From: Gigaspora rosea | Lineage: Eukaryota; Glomeromycota; Glomeromycetes; Diversisporales; Gigasporaceae | DNA: 64,000 nucleotides | Assembly (NCBI GenBank): GCA_003550325.1 | Contig: QKWP01000212.1 | Coordinates: forward strand, 264,013-328,012 | Direction: 5' to 3' | Part shown: positions 46,450 to 58,525 of the stretch, one piece after another | Numbering within the stretch: the first letter of the stretch is position 1 | How the letters are laid out: every line of letters starts with the position of its first letter | Program-made: the position numbers and the translations under genes | Notes under the pieces: model-generated | The model's database searches: none | What the model saw: only the letters and a program-made list of their open reading frames with translations | Told to the model about the DNA's origin: nothing

Positions 46450-46720
46450 GCGCTCCCACAAAAAATTGATCACACTGTAATTCTGTAATTTTGACCAATC
46501 AAAATTTAGGATCAAGTGTAACATGATAATCGAACAAATGTGTTTTGTTTTCTAAGTAAAAATAAGTGTAAAATTAAGGCTAAGAAAACCGCGTTATAAT
46601 TAGGGTTAGGGTTAGAAAAAGATAGTGGCCATTGTGGCTATTAGTAAAATTTCACCTGAAACATTTTTTATATGGGCGAATGATGCTCATTACTTGTGAT
46701 ATCTAAATGTGATAAGTATA
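46450..46720. repeat. Element fragment related to 12678-13020 with telomere-like core
   Basis: ACCAATCAAAATTTAGGATC and a GTGTAACAT motif match the 12.7 kb element, and TTAGGGTTAGGGTTAG follows (46600-46615). Ends were not resolved. Confidence 0.5.
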
Positions 46721-47899
46721 ATATTCCAAATTTGATAAACATTCACATGATCTGTCATACGGATCACTGGGATAAAACCATATTTTTAGTAAATCTGTAA
46801 ATTGCAACGGTAGGCTTTTTTTAATTGCTATTTTTAGAAGTTTCTTAAACAATTAACGGTGATAAATTATGTAATAATTACTATAATACAATAAGTAATC
46901 TTATAAATTGAAATTTTCTTTTTATTAAGTGTATCAATCGCTTTGCCAATTAGTAATTCTATGCATTGCATTTTCAATACTAGACCGTGGGTATGATTTA
47001 ATTGAACTGATGCTGGACTGGACTATATAAAATATATAAAAAACTCCCAAAGTTCTATATTAACTGAAATATCGCAATAATTACAAAAAAGTAACCATTA
47101 TCAGCATGAAATATATCTTCATATTCTTTACAAAGTGTATTCGTTACTGCTATTTTACCTTCTTATCAAAGAATATAGTGTTACTTTGAAGATTCAAAGA
47201 ACCAAGGTAGCAATAGTGTTCTTAAGGTGCCCATTCCTAGAAAAATAGTCTCTATGGATAAATGCTGATAAGCAAAAAAAAAAAGAGGCAAAATTATATA
47301 AAAAACGTCGAATTAATATACCTATTCATGAAACAGTTTTTCCGATTTTCATTACTTTCATATTGTTGAGCTAAATTGAGCCATTTTAACTAAAGAGTAG
47401 AAAATAAGTTAACAAAACTAAACATATTGAAGTTATATTAAAGGAACTTTCTAGTATACTAGCATACCTATTTTAGGACGATGTTTGACGATGTTTTGCT
47501 CCAAACTTGGGCGAAAGAAAATAGCTTGTTAAATAAAGAACGTTTAAATTAGCCAATTAGATTTTTTTCTGATTATCTATTCCCACGTTACTATGTTTGG
47601 CAATACAAATTTTAAATTGTCACATACTGGTAATAACAAATTAATTTGATTGGTAAGATTTGATGCACAAAATTCAGGAAATCCTAATATGTGATTCGAA
47701 AATATCACCCAAGTCAAATTAGCCCATATGTTAGGATGCAATAGATGGTTTCCTAATAAAAATTTAGAGCTATCTGTTTTTTGTAAAAAATTTTTACGTT
47801 GCACCTGATATTAAAATTCAAACAGTTAAAATTACAGGTTGTGAACAATTTATTTGAATTGGAGAGCTAGGGCGTTAGTTTTATCAATAGTCAGGGTTG
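46721..47899. other. Gene-free stretch
   Basis: No gene supported. A minus-strand frame at 47577-47804 (75 codons, HPNIWANLTWVIFSNHILGF inside) has a protein-like feel but no relatives, no start context and no splice partners that I can see. Confidence 0.3.
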
Positions 47900-48010
47900 C
47901 GTCAGGAGTTTCGTAATCATTAAGAGTTTCGTCAATTGTTAAGGGTTTCATCAATCATTAAAGGTTTTGTCAAGCGTCAAGGGTTTCGTCGATAGCCAAT
48001 GGTTTCATTA
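47900..48010. repeat. Tandem repeat, about 18-20 bp unit
   Basis: Six diverged copies of (A/T)AAGGGTTTCGTCAAT with some CG kept. Confidence 0.65.
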
Positions 48011-48339
48011 GACGCAAATTTGACGAATCCTTTTGTCATTAAAAAATAATTGCATAAGGCATCATTAATCACATATATAGCAGGCAGTAAAATATTAATG
48101 GATAGGATTTATATGTACTAGATTAGTACTTCGTACTAGATTTCGTACACCTTAAAGTCTAGTTATATACTAATTTTAAATAATAATTATATTCTTAAAA
48201 AAATTTTTATAAGTTCTTTAAATAATTCTAACTTATATCGAAAAGAATCACGTTACACAACATTTGTGTTTGCTTGGATTGCGCTGGCATATAATTTATG
48301 CCGGGTTGATTTTTATTGAAAATTAGCAGAATACAAGTA

Positions 48340-48660
48340 TAGTATAATGAGCACTCGGCCGAATTTGGCCAGAACGACAAAGACCACCTCTGAAAGTAAC
48401 AATCGTGATTGCACTGGGGATCGCTGTGGGAATAGTCGATGGTTCCCGCTCACCGCGGCGAGCCGGCTGGGCGAAGTAATAATAGAATCACGTGTTCGTT
48501 TTTTGGGAGTAGTTGGGTGTATCGCGAGAATTCTTTGTATTTTGGTGCTGGCCGGACAAATTATGCCACTTTTGTCACCTGATTTCTTCCAAAGTCTGTT
48601 CTCATTGCGATCAAATTTAGGTGCGTCAAAAATTTTAGGGTGATCTACAAATCCGCGCAT
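48340..48660 (+). other. GC-richer island with overlapping open frames
   Basis: This stretch is clearly richer in G and C than its surroundings (for example CTCACCGCGGCGAGCCGGCT). A plus frame of 98 codons (48347-48643) reads NSRWFPLTAASRLGEVIIES and ends with LGASKILG, and a 115-codon frame is open on the other strand. Overlap on both strands is expected in CG-rich DNA with few stops. It may be a transferred or repeat-derived segment. I cannot assign a function. Confidence 0.4.
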
Positions 48661-48999
48661 ATGGCATTTGTAACAATTTTGGTCACATGCTTCAAAAATA
48701 ATTTACTATGAGACTTTGTTATTGCCGGTTAACAGTTTTATTTTAAATGTAAAACGACTAATGCAACTACGAGTTAAAGGTTTTACTATTAACAGTTAAT
48801 GTTTATCAAATAAATTTAATACAAACCTTATGAATTTATCTGTGAGCGATAATTGACCTCATTTCGTAATCCGAAAACCAATATAGTTCATACTGGGCTT
48901 TATTCTTTTACTTGGGGTGATTGGGGTTTTAATCATTAAATAACTCAAATGGGATTTTAATCATTCTAATGGGATTTAAATTACTCGATTATGCAAAGT

Positions 49000-49160
49000 T
49001 GATTTTTCGTTTTGCATTACATGAATTTAAAAATTCGGGACGGTCAGCGGATTTTTTTTTAATTTACTGCAAATAAAATAATGATCACATTTAAGGTTAT
49101 ACAAAGTTAATTTTTCATTTTGCACAACAAGGAATCAAAAAATTGTGCCGGCAGTCGTAT
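49000..49160. repeat. Two copies of the ACAAAGTTAATTTT repeat unit
   Basis: TATGCAAAGTTGATTTTTCG and TATACAAAGTTAATTTTTCA are followed by TTTTGCAYWACA, as in the tandem units at 20745-21860. Copies are about 100 bases apart. Confidence 0.6.
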
Positions 49161-49339
49161 TTTCCCTGTCAGTCCTGTCGGACAATTACAGGAAATTAAG
49201 GGTTCCATCAGGTGACACCGGATGAAAAATAGCGTAAAAAAATAGATGTCAAAAATCGAACAATTGGCACAAGGGATCTAAAAAAAAAAAAATAAAATAA
49301 AAAATTAAAAAAATTGAAAAAATGGGATGGCTTTCCCCA

Positions 49340-49520
49340 CATTTTCGGGCGGATGTGTTGGCATTTAGCCCTGTTGTTAACAGGTTCTATGGTAAAATTT
49401 TTTATGATCTTGGGGCAAAATTGATCAATTCCGATCCAGTCGACCATGATTCTGATGCACCCGATGTATCCCGACCCAGAATTTTGCCCCCGTATGAGTT
49501 CTCGATTGTGTCACAATGAC
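49340..49520 (+). repeat. Dispersed repeat R3, copy 2
   Basis: The better copy of the repeat at 46090-46380. A 65-codon plus frame (49322-49519, with DLGAKLINSDPVDHDSDAPD) is open here but is broken in the other copies. Confidence 0.7.
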
Positions 49521-50306
49521 CAATGGAGAGCTCCCAAAATAAGAAAGTAATACCAATGTAATAAAAAAAAAGATTAGTAATCTAAGCAAAACACTGGATC
49601 TGGACCAGATATTAATGCTAAACTTTATGTATACACAATTGATTTATTGTAATTTATAGCATATTCGGATATAATTAGATTTAGCAATGCGTAATATCTT
49701 TCCCACATAAAACAGACTGGGCATTAAATTTATAGCAGAATTAGCATTTCCACCCACATAAAGCAGGCTGGATGGAATTCTGGTTAATTAAATGATTATC
49801 AAAGATGAGAACAAAGAATTAATTAATTATTAACGCGCTAAAGAACTTGCATTTACAGCAAAATGACAGGAATCTGAGAGAAGAGAGGATTAGATGCGAA
49901 TCTTGATTGTTTCTCAAGACGCATGCTTAACACCCATTCTTGTGGCTGTTCTTTTAGTGATTTCATAATTGACACCATAATTTCTAAATTAAGCAGTACA
50001 TAATGTCAACATAGTTGTCAATCAGGTTCAGGAGCTGTTGATGTCAGGTTTTCTGTCGCAATCCATTTTCAAGCGTGCAGTTGCTATCATATGAAAACGC
50101 CAGCATACTACTGTTTAGCTGAAATTAGTAAGTGATTTATTGTTTTGTAATCCCGGTTTTTTAACAAGAGGGGAGCTCACCTTTAACTAGTTTAGAACAG
50201 GCTACCAGAAATATAAAAATACGTGTAAGTACTGTACATACATATGTGTGCTGTAAACTATAACGAACCTTGATCATCCTTCACTTTAATTCTTTCTTCA
50301 CTTTAA
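49521..50306. other. Gene-free stretch upstream of the F-box gene
   Basis: No repeats or genes recognised. The last 60 bases contain two TTCACTTTAA motifs (50281-50308), which may belong to the F-box gene's 5' region. Confidence 0.3.
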
Positions 50307-51802
50307 ATGGCATCAAAAATGTTTATGGGTGATATGCCCAAATTAATGGAAAATATTCTTAATAATTTAAATAAAGAAATTTATTCATTATACTCATGCA
50401 CACTTGTAAGCCGACATTGGTACAAAATGTCAATTCCTATTCTTTGGCAAGATCCATTTTCATTCGAACAAAAAAAGTCTTTACTCATTTCTAAATATTT
50501 TTTGTCACTTGGTGAAGACGAAAAATTCATTTTAAAAGGATTTGGAATAAATACTGAATTTCCTAAAACACTATTTGATTATGCAAGATTTCTAAAGGTT
50601 CTTGATCTATCAAATTTAAAAAGTAATGTTAAAAAAAATGGATTGATTTGCAACATGTTCCAAAAACCTATTATACACTATCATTATATCGTATAATGAA
50701 TTTATTAATTAAATTATTTATTGAGTCTGGTGCCATTTTGTATAAATTAGATTTACATATTCTTGATGATGAAATCAATTTGGAGTTACCTTATTCATTA
50801 GGACAACATAAGCAATTTTTTTCACGACTCCAAAATTTAACTTTAAATTTAATGTTATTCAGTACTGAAAATGCTACATATTTATTAAGCATCTTGGAAA
50901 AAAATGCTACGAAAATTAGTGCTTTGAAACTTAATAAATTTCATTCTGAATATGAACCAAAATTAATTCAAGCTCTTATACGTATTATTAAATCACAAGA
51001 ACAACTTAGACAATTTAGTATAGTTGGTAAACACTATCCTGAAGAATTCTACGGCATCATTTTAGCATTAGAGAGTCAAAAAAACTCGTTACAAGAAGTT
51101 ATAATAGAATATTGTAATTGTAGTACAGAGTTTGAGGTACTAAAAAATTGTAAAAATTTAGAAATTCTTCGTATGAGGTATCCAGAACTGTTAAACACAT
51201 TAAATTGTAAAATTAACACTTTGGAAATTGTTGATTTCCAGATTGATGCACCATATATATTTCAAATTTTAGAAAATTCTGGTTTATTACTACAACGACT
51301 AAAATTTAATTCTGAATCAACTTTGGAAGAACCTTTATTACTAGAAGCGTTAAAGTTCTTCTGCCCAAACATTACATATCTCAACATTTCTTTTATTGAG
51401 TTTTCTACACAACTCCTAGAGCTTATTGATAATTTACAAAACCTTCAATTCTTCACGTTAGGGTGCACCTGTCACACACCAGCAAAAAAAGAACATAAAA
51501 TGCTAGCTAGGCAGTTTGCAGAAATATTGCCATCAACACTGCAATATCTTGATTTAAGGGGATCTTGGCTAAAACCATATATGAATCTTTTTCTCAATAA
51601 TTGTAATGCACCCTTAAAAAAATTATTAATTTATGAGCTTGACAAAAAAATTACTGAATTAATAATCAAATTCTGTATACGAAACAGAACATTGAAATAC
51701 GTAGGTTTATTTGAACATTGGTTTTTAGATGATAATATTAGAAATGAAATGGAAACATATGTTACATTAGTACTGCATGAAAGCATTGTTGTTGATTTAT
51801 AG
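50307..51802 (+). CDS. F-box/leucine-rich-repeat-like protein with one homopolymer frameshift
   Basis: The gene starts at ATG 50307. Residues 10-50 form an F-box: MPKLMENILNNLNKEIYSLY followed by CTLVSRHWYKMSIPILWQDP. F-box proteins bind SKP1 and bring targets to SCF ubiquitin ligases. The first frame runs into a stop at 50694-50696, but a second frame continues the protein from WIDLQHVPKTYYTLSLYRIM to TAG at 51800-51802. The switch lies in the A8 run at about 50630-50637; one more A would give a single frame of about 498 codons. The C-terminal 380 residues contain LRR-like strands such as LQNLTLNLM, NLEILRM, ITYLNIS and LQFFTLG, the likely substrate-binding part. No introns are needed. A one-base slip in an A run is as likely an assembly error as a mutation. 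A decayed relative lies downstream at 56114-59871 in the same orientation. Confidence 0.85.
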
Positions 51803-51829
51803 TTTCTATAAATTCATTTTATCCATGTG

Positions 51830-52305
51830 GACAAAAAAATATTTTATATTATTTTTATGTGTAATATTTTCAATGTAGTTAAGTCGACAAATTACTGTAC
51901 AAAAATTAAATATAAAATATAATAAAATCGATCTAATTTCAAAATTTGTAAAAGTATTTTCGAATGATTTGAAAACAGACAATTTATTACTAATCCAAAA
52001 AATATCAATTTGATTTCTTATGTCCGAAAATAATGTATTATCCAAATACCGGTATATAAAATTTAACTAGTAAAATTGTATATACTTATTAATATTTGAA
52101 GATTTAGAATTTTGGTTTATTTTCAGAAATTTAGTGCAGTCAAAAAACCAGACAAATTTGGATCATAAACATAATAAATCATTCATAACTTAAAACCATA
52201 GAACATTTCAAGTTGTTTCTCAAACTTCATTTTTAAGTCAGATTTATTAGTTACAAAGAAAATATGCAACTTTTAATAATTTGAAAATATATCAAAAGCT
52301 AGAAA
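51830..52305. other. Gene-free stretch downstream of the F-box gene
   Basis: AT-rich, no repeats or genes recognised. Confidence 0.3.
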
Positions 52306-52378
52306 CATTAATTGCTGATCCGGATAAGATCAGCAGAATTTCTATATTAGAAATTGGGGCAAAATTCCTATGATATTA

Positions 52379-52782
52379 ACTATATGCTTCAATCTGAGCG
52401 GAGTCAAATAAAATATATTTTTTTATTAAGTTAACGATACATGCCGATTAATTGAAAGTTGTAGAGCTCGTTGTGACGCATCTAACGGTGGTTAGATCAT
52501 CCAAATCGGCCCACCGGATGGCGAGTTATTATTAAAAAACGATTGGCCGACTATATAAAATCTATAAAAATCTCTATGTAAACAATATTTGTTTACATAG
52601 AGATTTTATATAGTCGGCCAAACGTTTTTTAATAATAACTCGCCATCCAGTGGGCCGATTTGGATGATCTAACCACCATTAGATGCGTCACGACGAGCTC
52701 TACAACTTTCAATTAATCGACATGTATCGTTAACTTAATAAAAAAATACATTTCATTTAACTCCGCTCAGATTGAAGCATAT
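52379..52782. repeat. Near-perfect 0.4 kb palindrome with the shared cassette
   Basis: Both arms carry GTTGTAGAGCTCG, GTGACGCATCTAA, AGATCATCCAAATCGGCC and GGATGGCGAGTTATTATTAA with very few mismatches; the centre is AACAATATTTGTT. High arm identity suggests recent origin or repair by gene conversion. RNA from here would form a stem of about 200 base pairs. Confidence 0.85.
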
Positions 52783-52834
52783 AATAAAAATTTATATTGT
52801 ACTTATCCCCAAAATTTACTATTGCCCCAATCTA

Positions 52835-53127
52835 GGGGTCGTCTAAATCCATGTACCCACGTGACATTTTGTGTAAATCAACCAAACTGAGTCGCGAAAT
52901 TTTGTTTACATGGATCAGCCCGAAGAAGTCAAAAAACAAAAAAAATGCAAGATCATAAAAACGGCATTCTAAACCTATTTTGGGCCATTAATAAAAAATG
53001 GCAGGAAGGTAATTTTACCTATATTGGTCCTAACCCTAACCCCAACCCTAATGCTAAACAGACTCTGATATGAATTTTAACTAAATTTTCAAAAAATTAC
53101 GTGGGTACATGGCTTTAGCCATCCCCC
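52835..53127. mobile_element. 293-bp MITE with CCATGTACCCACGT ends
   Basis: The ends read GGGGTCGTCTAAATCCATGT and, inverted, GGGGGATGGCTAAAGCCATG, followed by ACCCACGT in both. The centre contains CCTAACCCTAACCCCAACCC (53029-53048). It interrupts the right arm of the surrounding hairpin element. Confidence 0.75.
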
Positions 53128-53651
53128 AATATAGTAACTCTGCAGATCTTATCCGGATCATCAATTAAATTACATCACCCAAATGTAATTTTAAAACAAA
53201 CAATCTGGGAAAATAAATTAGTGCATTGTGAAATTTGACACACCTGTTAGAGTAATTATAAAATAATATAAATTTATAAACATAATAAAAAATTTTGGTT
53301 GCAATATACCCATTCTAATTGCATATCTGTTAAGTTAAAAATCTGATTTTTACATTCAGAAAATTGGCGAATTTCCCATAATATAGTAATTTGAGACTGT
53401 TCACACTCTTTGAAAATAGCTTTAACAAGTTGGTAATTTAATGTGATTTAAGAATGTATATCTCATTTTTTACATGAATAAAAAATAATTTATAGAAATA
53501 CAAAAGAAGCTCATAATAATAATTTTATAATAAAAAATAAATAAATACTGTATAGCTAATAATAGTTAGGAAGTTAAAATTTGTGTTTCTGTATGTAATG
53601 AATAATTTGGGTTGGGTTGAATTTTTACACCTAAATATTTTACTGATTAAA

Positions 53652-54525
53652 GTAGATATGCCTAATTTGGCACAGTGTCTAATTTGGCGCAATAAAGATA
53701 TCTTACGAACTGTTGATCAGAATCATGTGATTTTGGTACCATTCGATTCGTCTCATCAAGACGAATCGAATAGTACCAAAACCACACGATTCTAATTCAC
53801 AAGATATTATCATTTAACCAAAACAACCTACATATATATAATCTTTGAAAATTAGCACAAAATCACAGTTCCAACAAGCCCAAAATTGTTTAAATCCATT
53901 CACAGAATCACAAGATCATTAAGATTTTGTATCACTTTGGATAAATATTAATAAGTTTAACTAATCTAATTTCTATCAAAAATAATAAGAAAATCTTTAA
54001 CGATCTTGTGATCCCGTGATTGGATTTTAACGATTCTTGGCTTGTTGGAATCGTCTCTTCAAGGCGGACATTTTGGTGGTAAAATCATTAAAAACGGACC
54101 AGTCTGTCAGAAGTTTTCTACGATTTTATGTTAATTTCAAAATTTGCTTTACACAGGTTATTTTGGTTAAATGATGATATATTGTGAACTATCGATCGAA
54201 ATCATATGATTTTAGTACCATCTAACTCATCTCATCATGACGAATCGAATGGTACCAAAATCATGTAATTTCGATTAATGGTTCACAAAATATTATTAGA
54301 GATCTTTAATGCGCCAATTAGGTACTGCACCAAATTGAACTGTGTTTTTGGATAAACTTTAAAAAGTGATATCTTATGATCGAGTGATCAGATTCAGGTG
54401 ATTTTGGTACCATTCGATTCGTCTCGATGAGAAGAATCGAATGATATTAAAATTACCCGATTCTGATCAATATATCACGTGAGATTTATCATAGAACCTA
54501 GCTGCGTCAAATTAGGCATATTTAC
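53652..54525. mobile_element. 0.87 kb inverted-repeat element with three internal hairpins
   Basis: Ends share ATATGCCTAATTTGRCGCAG-type text. Inside, three similar hairpins of GGTACCATTCGATTCGTCTC with the inverted GAGACGAATCGAAT stand at about 53735-53785, 54208-54262 and 54398-54455. A further palindrome at 53865-54060 uses TCACAAGATCATTAAGATTT and its partner. No gene. Confidence 0.75.
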
Positions 54526-54529
54526 CTTA

Positions 54530-55440
54530 TTTATTTAAATTTTTATATTTTTATTGAGGGTTTGATCTTTTGAAACCAATACAGAACAAGAACGGATCAT
54601 AATATTCCAACATAAAATTAAAACTTACACAAGGTGTATGAGATGCTCTGCCATGCATATTGCAAACTATACATGGTATCATATAAAATTTATTATTATA
54701 TAAAAGATTTTTATATTTGATATACTAGAAAAATAGGAACCATTTAAAGTCCGAAGGACCAATATTTGTTTTTTTATATTATACCTGATAAGCCAATAAG
54801 CATCAGTTTTCAATTGTTTTTATTGTTTTTTTTATATTATACCTGATCTATCCAATCAGAATTTAGAATTTGCTAATACACAAACATCGGGTGTACTAGT
54901 GCTCTATCTGTAGTGTCCTTCAGACAACAAGTATGAGCCTTGAGATTTTTATCAGATGCATAGCCTTAATGACTAAATATTGCTTCCTGAATTTTTTTGT
55001 ATAATGAATACAGGTAAATAGGCTAGGAAAATTTTTATACAGTATAATGTAAAAACGATTCTATAACTTTGTAATTGTAAAATAAAGATTCAACTTATAT
55101 TAAAACTTTTGACAAAAAAACAAAAGCATCATCCATGCATCTAAAAATATAGTATGTGATCAACAAAAGTACTGAATGTATCTGTAAATTATACATACAC
55201 TCCTTTAGCACACCGTTCTATCCCATTTTACTAATCAAATTTCAAGGGTCAGGTGTAATGTCAGAGGCCATTGTAGAAAAGCTCTGCCTACTCTTTTTAG
55301 TGTAAATTTAATTTTATTGCCAATAGTCACTAGTTTTTGTAATCTTTAGCAATTTTGTTAATGTCATTGATAAATTTATTGCGAAATTAGTTAGGCATAT
55401 TACAGTACTAATACTGATAGTATGATCACCATTAGTAATT
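54530..55440. other. Gene-free stretch
   Basis: TTTTTTATATTATACCTGAT is directly repeated at 54768 and 54827. Otherwise nothing recognised. Confidence 0.3.
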
Positions 55441-55449
55441 TGAAACAGT

Positions 55450-55735
55450 TGGCTATAATCGGTTAACCGACCCAAATCGAATAAGTTCAGTTAACCAGAT
55501 GAGTAAATACTTAATCGGTTGACCTGTACAACCAGTTGAGAATCGGTTGAGAAATGTAAATGATATCATAAAAAAGCAAAGTCCCAAAAATTTCTGAAAA
55601 AAAATGAATGAACATAATAGACGAGCAAGGTTGAGACAAAAATTTGAGCAAAAGTCCAAAATAATCTTAATCGGTTGAATCGGTTGACACCAAATGTTTT
55701 AGTCCGGTTAACTGATTAAGAAAAATTTTCTCAGT
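55450..55735. repeat. Cluster of AATCGGTTGA / GGTTAACC motifs
   Basis: At least seven CGGTTGA, GGTTAACC or TCAGTTAACC motifs lie at the two ends of a 285-base interval, in both orientations. Similar GGTTAACC-rich ends are seen at 62934-63620. Confidence 0.5.
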
Positions 55736-55828
55736 TCAATTCACTAATCACTATATGCAATACCACAAGAGTATAGCAAAAATGCATACGATACTAAATA
55801 TATACTCATACTTAATACTCAATATACT

Positions 55829-55938
55829 GTATTGTCACGAAATAACGCATAGGGTTGAAATTAAAAATTTCAGCCTAAATTAAGCTTAATTCGGGCCAAT
55901 TCTCTAAATAATGCCATGCTATTATTTCGTGACAATAC
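55829..55938. mobile_element. 110-bp MITE with GTATTGTCACGAAATAA ends
   Basis: Perfect 17-base terminal inverted repeats (GTATTGTCACGAAATAA) continue with GCAT on both sides after a few mismatches. The centre includes TTAAGCTTAA. The flanks do not show a clear duplication. Confidence 0.75.
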
Positions 55939-56604
55939 TATATATGTTCATAAGATATATTCTAATAACTTTGTTAGACTATTAAATGGCTGATTTAAAC
56001 TTATACTTAATATATAGATATATATAATTCAATATATATATATTTAAATTACAAATCAATTGTTAGAACGCTACCTAAAATAAATTTTTTCTCGCTAATA
56101 CAACACAGAATCTATGGTATCAAAAAAATTTACAAATAATATTCCTGAATTAATTGAAAATATTCTTGATAATTTAAATAATGAAATTTATTCCTTACAC
56201 TCATGAACACTTGTGAGCCTATTTCTTTGGCAAGTTCTTTTTTATTTAAGCCAATCCCATTATTCATTTCCAAATATTTTTCGTCTCTTAGTGAAAACTA
56301 GAGTTGGGCAATGAAACGAAACCTATCCAAAACTAGTTTTGGATTTTTAAAAAAATCTGAAACCTCCAAAACCCAAAACTCCAAAATTATAATTCAAAAC
56401 TTTTTGAAACTATATTTTAAAATTTTGAAAATTTATAATTTATAATTTATATATAATTTATAATATATTGATTTATTATTTAACAAATAATATATATAAT
56501 AAAATTTTAATAAATAGATATTAATAAATGAATATATAATAAATTACATAATATAAACAAATATTTATATTATATATATTTGAGATAAAGAAACCTTAAT
56601 TTGA

Positions 56605-57350
56605 CCTGCAGGCCGATAGCGTAAGTGGTTACGCTTCAATGCACCAAACGTAAGGTCGCCGGTTCAATCCCTACTAGGGGACTAGAAAAACTATACTCGA
56701 ACACGAGATGGATAGGCTGAACTAGAATGCTAGGACTTTAGTTAGTTAATTAACCACATTAATTCATATCCAGTGCTAAATAAGGAAATAATGAACACTC
56801 TGGTAAAATTTCGATTGAATAAAATGTATACTTCCGGTGAAATTCTGGTTGAATGATATTATAACAAAAATAGCAGATTGTACTAACCTAATAAAGAAAA
56901 GGGATCTAGATGAACTTAGGATGGTTCTAGTTCCAAACCAAAATGAAAAGAGACCAAAAAATTTGGAAAGACCGAAGGAAGAAAGTACCGAGAAGTTCTC
57001 CTCTGGCTGCCCAGTCGGTACAGATGACTAGAGGACCCAACGAAAGTTGGAAGCTGAAACTTCGGAAGGCCGAACGAAGTAAGTACTAAAATATGGTCTA
57101 TCACTAATTCTTTCTTTCTCACCAAAGTCAGTACGGACGACTAGAGGTTTTGGAAAAAGTTGGAAAACCGATAATACCACTGGCAGCTGGATAGCTTAAT
57201 TGAGGGATATCTGAGTATCTTAGTATAGAATTAGGTTGTACAACTAGCTAAATAATGTCATAGAATGTATCATAAAAATGTATAAATAACAAGAACCTTA
57301 ATAAAAGAGCACCAACAGTGCCTCTAGTGAAGATAGGTAGCTAGGGAAAT
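56605..57350 (+). repeat. SINE-like sequence with tRNA-type head
   Basis: A box-A-like TAGCGTAAGTGGTTACGC (56620) and a box-B-like GGTTCAATCC (56660) stand at tRNA spacing. A 100-120 bp unit containing GACTAGAGG and AAAGTTGGAA follows twice (57010, 57125), and the end reads AAGAACCTTAATAAAAGAGC then an A run. A similar tail occurs at 60095. The head does not fold as a clean tRNA. Confidence 0.5.
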
Positions 57351-57569
57351 TTTTAAAAAAAAGAACCTTAATTAAGGAAAAATTTTCAATATATATAATA
57401 TAAACTTATCTAAAGCTGATTCAATATTTTGTAAAAATGATGCATTAAATGATCTTTTTGTTAATATAATTATCTAAATTAAGCTATAAATATATCTTCT
57501 GACTCTTTTTTAGAATGATTATATTTTTTAATTATACCGCAATTAGAGTTCTTCAAAGTAAATTTTAGG

Positions 57570-58012
57570 TATATTTGAATTAATCAAACCAAATATGCCT
57601 TGATTTGAATTAAAATTATGTATTTGAATTTGATTTGATTTGAAATTTTTAATTTTAGGCCATGCAAACTAATAAAATTGGTTCTCATAACCTAGCTGGG
57701 TCACTTTTTTTGAAAAGTTAAAAATTTTTGTTATAATAAAATTTTTTTGAAAAAAAAATTTATAAAAATTTTATATCAAAAAAATTTTTAAATATAACAT
57801 TTTTTTGCTGGAGGCTAGGTCCTATTTGCTTGTCCTATGTTATGAGAACCAACTAATTTAATTTGCGTGGCCTTACTTATAAATTTTTTAAATTAAATCA
57901 AAAATTACAAATATTTTGATCAAATCAAATATTTATTAATTTTGGTTTGAAAATTTTGTATTTGAATTTGATTTGAAATCAAATATTTGATCAAATCAAA
58001 TCAAATTGCGAA
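57570..58012. repeat. Palindrome of TTTGATTTGA repeats interrupted by a MITE
   Basis: TTTGAATTTGATTTGA-type repeats at 57600-57645 are mirrored at 57935-58005. The 215-bp MITE at 57658-57872 sits at the centre, so it inserted into an existing palindrome. Confidence 0.65.
57658..57872. mobile_element. 215-bp MITE with TTA duplication (Harbinger-like)
   Basis: Ends GGCCATGCAAACTAATAA and, inverted, GGCCACGCAAATTAAATT both continue into TTGGTTCTCATAAC. TTA lies directly outside each end (57655-57657, 57873-57875). The GGCC start and three-base duplication match the 33638-33895 element, suggesting the same superfamily. Confidence 0.8.
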
Positions 58013-58129
58013 CCACTAACTGCAATATTTAATTTGTAGTCCATATACCAAACAGGAGCTATATATATTACTATATATATGATAGTAAAGTTAGAGAAAA
58101 TCAATTATTGTTTATCAAATTTCTGAAAT

Positions 58130-58525
58130 CTAGTACTGTCAGAGCAATAACAAATTTTTTTACTAAGCTAACTTTTTTTCTTTACTAAACAAAAGTTGTA
58201 GAGCACATACTTGTGATACTAATAGTAGTAAAATTATTAAAATTGGCCTAGTAGATCACAAGATATCATTAAAAACTATTTTGCGACCATATAGATTTCT
58301 ATATAAACAATATTATTGTTTATATAGAAACTCTATATGGTTGCAAAATATGTTTTAATAATATCTTGTAATCTACTGGACCAGTTTTAATGATTTACCA
58401 CCACTAGCAGAGAATCGCAAGAATGTGCTCTACAACTTTTGTTTAGTGAAGAAGAAAAGTTAGCTTAGTAAAAAAATTTATTATTGCTTTGACAGTACCA
58501 AATTCCAGAAATTTGATAAACAATA
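58130..58525. repeat. 0.39 kb palindrome with the shared cassette
   Basis: Arms share AATTTCTGAAATTTGRTAAACA-like outer text (outer ends near 58100 and 58525), ACTAAGCTAACTTT, AAAGTTGTAGAGCACAT, AATTGGCCTAGTAGAT and ATATAGATTTCTATA. It is a diverged relative of 52379-52782. Confidence 0.75.

Larger units (their letters stand above)
52308..53168. mobile_element. Hairpin element with GATCCGGATAAGATC ends and a nested MITE
   Basis: Outer inverted ends share TTAATTG, TGATCCGGATAAGATC and GCAG. The inner part is a near-perfect palindrome (52379-52782). A 293-bp MITE is inserted in the right arm (52835-53127); the left arm shows what that arm looked like before insertion. No gene. Confidence 0.75.

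Noticed and set aside
48313-48660. Two overlapping genes on opposite strands
   Set aside because: Overlapping open frames are expected in this short GC-richer stretch; neither has recognisable domains or splice context, so only an island is reported.
56605-56690. Functional tRNA gene
   Set aside because: Box A and box B are present but the acceptor and anticodon stems do not pair well; a SINE head is the better reading.
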